Source: Fallopia convolvulus (Eukaryota > Streptophyta > Magnoliopsida > Caryophyllales > Polygonaceae). From it: a stretch of DNA of 64,000 nucleotides. The DNA is taken from contig OZ024724.1 in the NCBI GenBank assembly GCA_964016875.1, positions 4,946,501 through 5,010,500 on the forward strand, in the 5' to 3' direction. Position numbers and translations under genes: made by a program. Of the stretch, positions 55,523 through 64,000 are shown piece by piece (positions within the stretch are counted from its first letter, which is position 1; each line of letters begins with the position of its first letter). The notes under the pieces were generated by a model that worked only from the letters and a program-made list of their open reading frames with translations, was not told the origin of the DNA and did no database searches.

Positions 55523-56200
55523 TGTTCGATCGTGTGTATTAGTTAATAGTTGGGAACAGTTGTAGAACTGTTCCCAAGGCAACGCAAATAAAGCGAAACA
55601 CAAATAAACAAAATAGAAATAAAGAGACATGGTTCCTTCTAGAGGAACCTCACAACAACCAACTAGTTGTGTGGGTAAACCTCTACCTCCGGTTGGAGGA
55701 TTTTTAATGACCTTCTTCTTTTATTGATTATTCCCTTAGATGCAATAGACAAAGTTCAAACTTCTCTATTCCTAGCAGTCTCTAAACTATAGAAACACTA
55801 ATAAACTTTCTCAACATAAGTACTAAGTCAAAAACTCAACTAAATCTAGAAACTCAAATCTTACGCTTTCGCTCTATCACTACTCAGTTCCCTTACTCTT
55901 GGGAACTCGCTCTTCACAGTCAACTAGATCACACACTCGTTGTCAGGGACTTCTCTGGATTCTTCTTCTTTCTTGATTGGCTCCTTTAGGGTTTGCTTGA
56001 GGATTTTTGAGAGTTAGTTGCAAGATGACTATTCATGGGTTTATATAGCCGCATCATGCTTGGAGCTCAATCCTTATCCTTTGGTACTAATATGGGAGTC
56101 CCCTTGAGTAGGGAACTTGAAGCACTTGAGTTCCCTTGATGGGATCACAACCTTTATGATGAACTGGTGTGCCAGTTTAGCGATGAGATAGAGGTTTTGG
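55523..56200 (-). repeat. 3' LTR of SIRE-like element
   Basis: TGTTCGATCG at 55523 matches TGTTGGATTG at 63853. On the minus strand a TATATAA box lies at ~56041-56047. The other border could not be fixed and may be up to 56290. Confidence 0.7.
55552..55575. repeat. Conserved hairpin near LTR end (left LTR)
   Basis: GGGAACAGTT-GTAG-AACTGTTCCC, 10-bp arms, starting 29 bases from the LTR edge. The right LTR has the same hairpin at 63882-63905 with a paired change. Confidence 0.9.
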
Positions 56201-56309
56201 ATTGAGAGCCATTTTGTGGGAGAATTGGTACTATTTCTTCATCGATGTGGAGATAGAGCCATAAGTGACCGACCGTCCAATCTAAATTATCAGATTTTTT
56301 CCGCGACTT

Positions 56310-57700
56310 CTATCTTTCCTTATCACTTCCATCTTTATCCTTTTGCTTCTTGGAGCGGAAAGTGACATACAGACAATGCAGAATCTCGTCTTTGTTGAAG
56401 GCATCCAAGTCCTTGACAGGAAGGGAGTCCAACCCTTCGCCAAGAACATTCAACAAGCGATGGATGTTGGTCATGGAGAAGGGATACTCATCGCCTTTGA
56501 TGGTGAGTGTTCCCTTCTTGTCGTCTTTAGAGATGGATAAGGAGGAGTAGAAAAGTCGAACCTGGTCAAGGTCAACTAGTGTAGGCTCACAGCAGAGCTC
56601 CTCCCAGTTTTGGGCCTTGATGAGTTCCCAAAACTCATCAAGCCCGCTGTTGTTGAGAAAGTGAGTAGAGAGGATAATGGGAGTGATCAACTTATGTTCC
56701 CTAGTCGTGGAGGCCTTGACTACCTCTGTTCCCTTGTCCTGTTGAGTTGTTGTGCCCTTAGTGTCCTAAATCTTAGGCCTTTTTTCCCCTTGGTCTTCTT
56801 GGTCTTCTTATTTGCAAGGGTGTTGGAGGGTGTAAACGACGATTTGTTTATCGTTCAATAGGAACTCGTTGGCCCGGTGTTCCTCACCCTCCAAAGTTTC
56901 TAGGTACTTGGCGGCAATGTCATCCGCATCGAGTACCTTAGTTTCATTGTCTTCAACGGAGTTCCCTTCATCTTCATCTGAGGGATTATCTTTGGCCTTG
57001 TTGTCCTCTTCGGTGCCCAGTTCCACACCTTTAATTTCCTTGGTCGGATCAGTCTCTTCGGCCACTCGGCCGTCCTCTTTTCCTTCTAAATCATAGACTT
57101 CATCTTGTTCCCCAATCTCTCGAGGTTAATTGCGGGAGAACTTGAGAGGAGAGGAGGGTTTGGCTTTTTGGGAGTTAAGCTCAACCTCTAAGCCAGCAAA
57201 ATCTGTTGTTGCTTCTTCTAGTGTTCCTATATCAAGGGACTTGGGGGCCCGCTTTCGGAGAGAGTGGGCGATACTTTTGTTGTCGTCATCGGAATCAAAA
57301 TTTCCCATATCGACATGCTCGGGTGCTTAGGGAACAGGTGGTACGAGAGAGGAGAGGGAAGCTGATTTTTCTGTGGAGGGTGGAGTGGTAGTTGTTTCGG
57401 TGGTGGTTCCTCTCATGGTAGCAAAGAGGAAGGAGGAGGAGTTGTTGGAGAGGTGGTGGAAGAAGATTTGGGGTTTGAGGAGGAGATAGGTTGGTAGGAG
57501 ATGGTGAGAGGGTTATCGGTGGGTGGTGTAGGGAGAGTTGGCACCACAACCCTAGACAGGAGAGAAGCTCGACCTACAAACTCATGCCCGAGGAAAGCGG
57601 GACCGGTTAAGAGATCTCTAGGTCTATGGATGTGAGGACGGACGTAATCACGGACGAATTTGTAAAGTTGTTGTCATTCAGCTAGATTTGGGTGATTTTC
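56310..57700 (-). pseudogene. SIRE env-position gene, broken, minus strand
   Basis: Pieces in three frames. Right to left: a Pro/Leu-rich stretch (57549-57295), a Ser/Lys-rich one with DDDNKSIAHSLRKRAPK (57308-57126), an acidic one with EIKGVELGTEEDNKAKD (57065-56808), and the conserved part 56690-56310: ILSTHFLNNSGLDEFWELIK, NWEELCCEP, ending in an acidic-basic tail at 56310. It shares the xFWxLxxxxxWEELC core with 39190-40525 on the plus strand. No membrane span is visible. Role unknown; SIRE elements are known for a gene here. Confidence 0.65.
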
Positions 57701-58607
57701 CGCCTCTTGCATCATGGTCTGAAAGGACCTCGGGTCTTTCTAGATCCATTCTCAGATCCAATGGTCAAGATGGAAAAGAGCCATTTGTGAGTGAGAGGAT
57801 TTTGGACTTTTTCTTGAGAGAGAGAGAGAGAGAGAGGAGTTGTAAATAGTTAGGTTTCGGGGAGGCGAAGGAGGAAGAAGGTCCCAAAAGTGGTAAAGAT
57901 AGGTTTTTATCAGTATTAAATAAGGGTAACATCAACATTTCCATTTCAAACACTGACCAATGGCATGCTTGTGCCTTTACAACTTCTTCTACAAATATAG
58001 GACACATGTCACTTTCTCCCATGGTGGCCTGATTATAGGAAACATTCTTGGCTCACAATCTTCCTTTTTGTATAGGATTCTGACACATATTCTCGCTTCC
58101 CGAGCAACAATGTTCTCTCTCTTTAGCGCTTCAGATTCCATCACAGTCTTCCCAATTATAGTATAGTACCCAGGGTCGAAGACAATTTCCATGATCTCGT
58201 GAAAAGGCTAGGTTTGGATCGGATGGTTAAGGAAACTCATATCCTAACTTTTATGTGAGGGTTAGGAACAAAATGGAACCTGACAATTGCAACCCGCAAA
58301 GAAGGTTTGACAAGGGCTCACGGGAAGCATTTGCCTGATTCACGGTTCATGGTAAGCTTATTATCAACTATCATTGTGGCTTGTAATGAGGGTGAGGGGA
58401 ACTCAGGTTAATCATTTTAAGCTTTAAAAAAATAAGAGTTCCACATAGTACAAGACAAGTCTTAGACTAGTAACATGGTAAATTGAAAGTTCAAGCTCCT
58501 AAAATTCCCAAGCGTGCAAATCTACAAAACTAGCCAATCATAGAAAGATTAACAAACTGTGACTTGTTTAATTTAGAGTTATCATCCCTAAGAGCACTCG
58601 AAGGTGC
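57701..58607. other. SIRE-like element, noncoding between env-position gene and RNase H
   Basis: No gene seen. A GA microsatellite lies at ~57812-57836. Confidence 0.55.
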
Positions 58608-58871
58608 TCATGTGATTTGCTCTTCGGTTCTACAGTGTTCCATAGAAATGTACCTATGCTCAACATTATCATGCAAGAAATGATGCATAATGTCTATATG
58701 GTTAGTACGAGAATGATGCACATGATTGGTAATGGCACTTCTATTATCACATCGTATGGGTAAAGGGCTGAATGACATACCGTAATTCTTTAGTTGATAA
58801 CTGAGCCATAGAACATGGAAACAACATGAGGTTGTGGCCACATACTCTTCTTCAGCAGTTGAGAGTGCCAT
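58608..58871 (-). pseudogene. SIRE RNase H fragment
   Basis: MALSTAEEEYVATTSCCFHVLW (the usual copia RNase H block xxSTAEAEYVAA), then PIRCDNRSAITNHVHHSRTNHI and IMHHFLHDNVE. Short and truncated at 58608 in EEQIT, where AD..TK would follow. Pieces of the upstream RNase H are in other frames to ~59100. Confidence 0.82.
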
Positions 58872-60565
58872 TGAGTTTTGCTTCTTTTATCCCCGTGATA
58901 CAAGGCATGATCCAAGGAACTAAACCATCCCTCACTTTCTTTTTCTATCAACTAAGTGGCATTGAAAGTTTGCATCTGAGTACGTCACTAGCTCAAAGGA
59001 GTTGTTCCTTTGATACCATAGGCACAAGACGTCATTTCCCTTTAGGTATCTGGAAATCTTCTTCACCTCTTTCAGGTGTGATTCTTTAGAGTTAGCCTAA
59101 AAACATGCACAAAGGCAAACACAAAACATGATATCTAGTCTATTAGCATTGATGTAGAGAATGGAACCAATTATACCAATGTAGTTCCATTGATCCACAC
59201 ATATACATGTTTCATCAGCATCCAAGCGTGTGTTATGTGAGAAAGGAGTGTCGATTGGCTTTGAAGTATCCATCCCACATTTGGTAAGAATTTCTCTAGT
59301 GTAATTTTGTTGGTGGATTCTAGTTCCCTCCTTGGTTTGGGAAATTTAAACTCCCAAGAAGAACGTTAGTTCCACTATCGAGCTCATCTCAAATTCACTT
59401 CTTAGTAGATTTTTAAACTTTTCCACAAGCAAAGAGTTAGTAGCACCAAAAACAATATCCTCTACGAATTCTTGCACAATAAAAATATCTTTGGATTCTT
59501 TCTTAAGGAAGAGAGTCTTGTCAATGTAACCCCGAAGGTAACCATTAGACAAAATAAATTGACCAAACATGTCATACCATGCTCTAGGTGCTTGTTTGAG
59601 ACCATAGAGTGCCTTTTCAAGGAAGTAGACATGGTCAGGGTAGTTCCCATCCTCAAAGCCTTGAGGTTGAACTACATAGAATTCTTCTTTGAGATGCCCA
59701 TTGAGGAACACAGTCTTCACATTCATTTGGTACAGCTTGACCCTTTGTGAGTTGTGAAGGCAATTAGTAGGCTTATGGCTTCAATCCAAGCCACATGAGC
59801 AAACTTATCGTTATAGTCAATGCCTTCCTCTTCGTTGTACCCTTGAGCTACTAATCTTATCTTATTCCTAGACACAGCTCCAATATCATCTATCTTGTTT
59901 CTGAAGACCCATCGAGTTCCTATGATATTCTTGTTCCTAGGACGAGGAACAAGTCTCCACACTTTGTTCCTTTCAAACTGGTGCAACTCCTCTTGCATGG
60001 CTTGAATCAAATCATGGTCCTTTAAGGCTTCTTTTATGTTCTTTGGTTTTACCAGGGATATAAAAGCCATGAAGGCACAAAATTTATGGAGAGAGGAACG
60101 AGTTTGCACGCCTTTCACATAAGGAGTGATGATGTTGTCAATGAGGTGATCTTTCTTTTGATGATAATTCCTTGTGTGAATGTTTGAGAGATGTGTTTCC
60201 ACCCATGGTTCCTCTGAATCAGCTAGTTGTTCCTTTTCTACTTTAGCCTCAATGCTTCCATAGTGTTCCCCCATAGTAGGTGTATTGTTCTCTGTCTGCT
60301 CATCGTGAACTTCTTCATTGTTCCCTCTTTGTTCACCCTGAGTACTTGAATCAGGAAAATAGTCGTTGAGTAGATTGAGGGAACCTATTTGGGAATTATC
60401 TTGGAACTCATCTTTAGTTGGAGGAACATCCATTGCGTCTTGGTCATGTTGGCCTTGTTTATCTCCATCACTTATGAGTTGTGGGACATTATTTCCACAC
60501 GGGTAGTCACTATCTCCTTTCCTTGGCTCATCATCATCGTCATCATCATCTTTTTGCCTTATCAA
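58872..60565 (-). pseudogene. SIRE reverse transcriptase, broken
   Basis: 60565-59723 has an acidic linker and the RT start (MQEELHQFERNKVWRLVPRP, GTRWVFRNK, VAQGYNEEEGIDY). A frame change near 59725 leads to 59726-59346 (MNVKTVFLNGHLKEEFYV, YGLKQAPRAWY). The catalytic box usually YVDD reads FVED (near 59453-59466), with the first Asp replaced, so the enzyme would be dead. Further RT and connection text continues in broken frames to ~58900. Gene order confirms the minus orientation. Confidence 0.86.
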
Positions 60566-60589
60566 CTTGAAGAGATGTTCCTTGTTCTA

Positions 60590-61692
60590 AGGAGCGGTTC
60601 CCTTCTTCACAAATTCTTCATGGAAAACCACATGCATGCTTTCTTCAATCTTTTTGGTCCTCTTTTCTTAGACTTTGTAGGCTTTGCTCTGAGATGAGCA
60701 CCCGACAAAGATTCATCTCTTTTGGGATCAAACTTCTCAAGATTGTCATTGTCGTTGTTGTGGACAAAGCACTTACAACCAATGGTCCTAAGGTGGGTAA
60801 TGTTGGGATTTCTTCCTTTGATCAGCTCATATGATGTCTTTATTTATGATCATAGTGTGGATCATGGCTCTGTTGAGGGTGTACACAATTGTGGAGATTG
60901 CTTCTACCAAGAAGCTTTGGTGAACTCCACTCTCTATCATCATAGTACAAGCCATATCTTCTAGAGTTCTATTCTTCCTTTCGACAACTCCATTTCGTTG
61001 AGGAGTGCATGAAGCAGAGAAGTTCTGAGAGGCCCCATTTTCTCTTCAAAAGCTTAGGAACTTTGAGTTGTCAAACTCAGTTTTATGATCTGACCTTATG
61101 GATTTGAGTTAACACCAAGCTGACTTCCATTCTTTTGATGAGTGCTTCGAATTCCTTGAATGCATATGCCTTTGACATCAAGAAGATTACATGCGCAAAT
61201 CTAGAAAAATCATCAATTAAGACATACATTTACCTTCTTCAACCGTGGCTAGCCGTTCTCATGGGACCACGGAGATCCATGTGGATCAGTTCTAGAGGGC
61301 GCATAGTACATTTTCTTCAATTTGAAGGAACTCCTTGTTTATTTTCCCTTGACGTAAGCTTCACACATCTTAGCATCGTAAAGATTGATTTTGAGAAGGC
61401 TTATTAACAGATCCTACCAAGTACAACTTCAAGTTTGATTCACACCTGCATGCCCAAGTTTCATGTGCCAGAGTGATATGTCATCGATGGAACTCGCACG
61501 GAACAGTTTCCTTGGAGGTTCAAAATTTGTGTCGACAATGTCGACATTGTTTGATATTTTTCCCTTGAGAACGATCTTTTTGGTCTTCTTGTTGATGGAC
61601 CAGGCATTCTTGAGAGTAAAAGGTGACCACATTGTTCCCTTGGTCATAAATCTGAGATACGCTGAGAAGGTTTTATCCCAGGTCCTTGACAA
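60590..61692 (-). pseudogene. SIRE integrase, broken
   Basis: 61692-61429: end of protease region and GAG-pre-integrase (LWHMKLGHAG near 61455). To the left the core is in several frames; TPQRNGVVERKNRTLEDMA is read at about 61010-60950, the block with the catalytic Glu, which is kept. Several stops. It would insert element DNA if whole. Confidence 0.75.
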
Positions 61693-63832
61693 GACTTACT
61701 TTGCTGACTTTCACTGATTTGTTTAACATGACTTCACAGGTTCCTATGATTTCCTCTTTATTCTTGTTGTCGAAGGAGACATGCCATTCTTCAACTTCTT
61801 TGTGGAGTAAGGTGAGATTGTCTTTGTTTCCAGTCATATGGTTTGAGCAACCGCTGTCTATGAACCATGTGCAGTTCTGAGTTCTCCCTCACTACCACAT
61901 GCAAAGAAAATTAGTTTTTGGCAACCCAAGCAAGTAGTCTCTTGCATGGTTCCTTACAAGGAAACACGGTTTTGAATAGAGTATACTTAGCAATGTTTAT
62001 GTCAGAAGAGTTCCTAGGTTGGTAAGCAGAGTTCCTAGGAATGTGAATTTGAGTTCCTAAGGTGAGTCCCAAGGGTGGGACCTTTCCACTTTCTATCATA
62101 TTGGTTCATGTTTTGGTCTTGCTTGTTCCAAGCTCTATGACTCTTCTAAGCTTGTGCCTCTCTTTTGAGACAACTCTCCTTGTAGTGCCCATGAGCACCA
62201 CAATGCCAACATGTCTTGTAGTATTCTCCAAGTTAATATTAAGGATGGGGTCTTGGGATTCTGTTCATATCTATTGTTCCTTTATTGTAAACCCTTGAAT
62301 CATTTCCCTTGGCTTTCTGGACATAGAATTTGCGCCCATTATTCCCAGGGTAATATTCTCTTTTCCCTTTCACACCACTCTCTAGGACATGGATTTTCTC
62401 CTCTAAGTGAGCATTTTTCTATTTGTCACCCTAAATTTATAGAGCTTTACACTCTTTTAGTTCACTTTCAGTGAGAGCACATTTGTCACTTTTGTGGCAC
62501 TCAAGCTCATACCCGATCCAATACCTAGCGGGAATAAACTTGGTTTGAGAAGAGATGCTTTTTAATTAAGGTTTTTCTCATATAGTTTTTGTAGAAACTC
62601 ATTCTTTTCTTCCTCCAAGTCAGCCATTTCTTTCCTAAGGTTGTGGTAGTCAGCTAGAGTGGACTAAACCTTTTCGACAAGCTTCACAAAGCTGGAAAAA
62701 GTCTCAAGACCAACACATTCAACAATATAGTGTTCCAATTCATCTAACTTCTCTTATAGCTTAATGTTATCTCTTAAAAATTTAACCATAAGCATAAAAA
62801 GTTTTGGTCTATCATAACTTGAAATAGAGTCAAGATTGGATTCAATGTGTACCTCACTGGGTTGTTCCTCAGTGCATTCTCCTATGGCCATTGCACACAT
62901 GTGGGTGTTACCCAAGCTTCCGGATCTTCATCCTTAGAGTCACTCCAAGTGGTGATGTAAGCCTTCTTGTTAGGCTTTCTATTGTCAGTTCCATGTGGGA
63001 TGTTCTTGGTGAAGTGCCCCTTTTTTAGTACTTGTAGCAGGTGGCATCTTCGAGGTCCTTCTCCGTGAGATTACTAATGGAGTTGGTGTTCCTGTACTGG
63101 CCTCCGTTTTTCCTTTTGAACTTTCCCTTCTTATAGAAGGAACTCAAGGCTTTAGTAACAAGTACGAGTTCCTCATCTTTGTATTCTTCTAGATCCTCAT
63201 ATTGTTCTTGTACAAACTTGGTTTAGCATGTGTTTCCTATTTTAAGGATTCTCCTTGAACATTTTCCTTTCGTTGGCCCAGTCAACGAGTAATCCAATCA
63301 ATACTTGTTGCACCTTCTTCTTGCCGGAGATCTCTTGTTTGGAGATCCCAAGTCTGGTAAGCTTCATGCATAGTGACTCAAAGTCAGATTGGTAATTGAA
63401 TATGGATTCACCCATCTCCATTCGAAAGATGAAAAACTCCCTCTTGGCGTTCATCTGGTGGTCCTCCCTAAGTTCAAAACTTCCTATGTGCATATGTTGG
63501 ATGGCCTCCCATATTTCTTTGGCGGTCTTGAGAATGGCCAGATTGTCAGCGTCTTATTCACACATTGAGTTGTTGAGATACATTTTGGCTTTGAAGTTGG
63601 CCTTCGTGCATTTCATTCATTTTTTCCACATTTAGAAAAATCAACCCGAATGGCTGGATCTACTTCGAAGTTCCATTTCTCGATGACTCACCATGCTTGA
63701 AAATTGTGACTTCCCATCAATTCCTTCATCTTGCATTGCCAGTTTTTGAATCTTCGTTCCCATGAATAATTTGAGTCAGATCAAACGACATCATATATAC
63801 ATGTGAGACTAACACATAAATTAAATCTATAT
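61693..63832 (-). pseudogene. SIRE gag and protease region, decayed
   Basis: From the right: gag near 63740-63240 in broken frames (KELMGSHNFQAW, MNAKREFFIFRMEMGESIFNYQS, SFESLCMKLTRLG-like, WANERKMFKENP), a relic zinc knuckle near 63040 (CYK...GHF-like with a stop), and coiled-coil-like text to ~62500. Protease could not be pinned down. Many stops; the longest open piece is 83 codons. Confidence 0.65.
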
Positions 63833-63838
63833 CGAACT

Positions 63839-63850
63839 GCTCTTATACCA
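63839..63850 (-). other. Primer-binding site of SIRE-like element
   Basis: The complement reads TGGTATAAGAGC, close to the initiator-Met primer TGGTATCAGAGC, two bases from the LTR. Confidence 0.85.
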
Positions 63851-63852
63851 AT

Positions 63853-64000
63853 TGTTGGATTGTATGTACTAGGTAAGAGTTGGGAATAGTTGTAGAACTA
63901 TTCCCAAGCCAGAGGAAATAAAGAAGAACATAAATAAACATAATAAAATAAAGGGACACAATTTCTAATAGAGCAACCCCAGAATAACTAACTAGTTGTG
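63853..64000 (-). repeat. 5' LTR of SIRE-like element, cut by window
   Basis: TGTTGGATTG... 148 bases; partner of 55523 onward. Hairpin at 63882-63905. Confidence 0.85.

Larger units (their letters stand above)
55523..64000 (-). mobile_element. SIRE-like Ty1/copia element, minus strand, runs off the window
   Basis: Right to left: LTR start of window edge to 63853, initiator-Met primer site, gag, protease/integrase, RT, RNase H, env-position gene, 3' LTR (55523 to ~56200). The order, the env-position gene and the LTR ends mark the SIRE group. The two LTRs are ~20-25% different over the 148 bases that can be compared, so this is an old insertion. It sits just after the DUF26 frame. Confidence 0.85.

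Overview
This is a nuclear plant window, most likely a eudicot. It is AT-rich, packed with nested LTR retrotransposons of plant lineages (Athila and Tat-like Ty3/gypsy; Tork-, RE1- and SIRE-like Ty1/copia), and also holds a MULE, a hAT-like element, a Helitron, a TRIM array and a plant LINE. The few host genes are plant families: potato type I protease inhibitors and a DUF26 cysteine-rich protein. The inhibitors resemble eudicot members, but I cannot name the species. Nearly all long reading frames are transposon genes with stops and frameshifts.

Layout. 1-10,424: a young Athila-like element (5' LTR cut by the window edge) with gag, PR-RT-RH-INT and an ATHILA ORF-1/env-position gene. It is peppered with a GC-rich palindrome built on GCGATCGC. 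10,860-17,300 and 31,980-36,300: two direct paralogous host segments, each holding a small intact two-exon protease inhibitor gene on the minus strand. The first copy took a short LTR element carrying an RRM-like domain, a solo LTR with a perfect target duplication, a hAT-like element, a TRIM array and a Helitron. The second took a LINE. Because each copy serves as the empty site for the other, the insertions can be read almost base by base.

18,006-31,866: a MULE with a FAR1-type transposase and ~110-bp inverted ends. A 9-kb copia element sits inside it, and the copia RNase H region is in turn broken by an LTR and 3' tail of another gypsy element. Near its right end are gene-like fragments with splice sites. 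37,390-38,250: a decayed 3-hydroxyisobutyrate dehydrogenase-like pseudogene. ~39,190-42,141: the 3' end of a SIRE-like element. 42,776-47,169: a complete gag-only gypsy element with 5-bp target duplications, next to a minus-strand RE1-like copia remnant (to ~54,265). A 3,578-bp tandem duplication spans parts of both. 54,636-55,522: a DUF26 cysteine-rich gene, stopped early and then cut by a minus-strand SIRE-like element that runs off the right edge.

There is no operon or pathway logic. The story is insertion, capture and repair. The points most worth following are the family-specific GC palindromes in two gypsy families, the LTR element with an RRM, the compensated hairpin at the ends of SIRE LTRs, several templated-insertion repair scars, and the inhibitor gene pair, one copy of which has a solo LTR about 140 bp upstream of its start codon.
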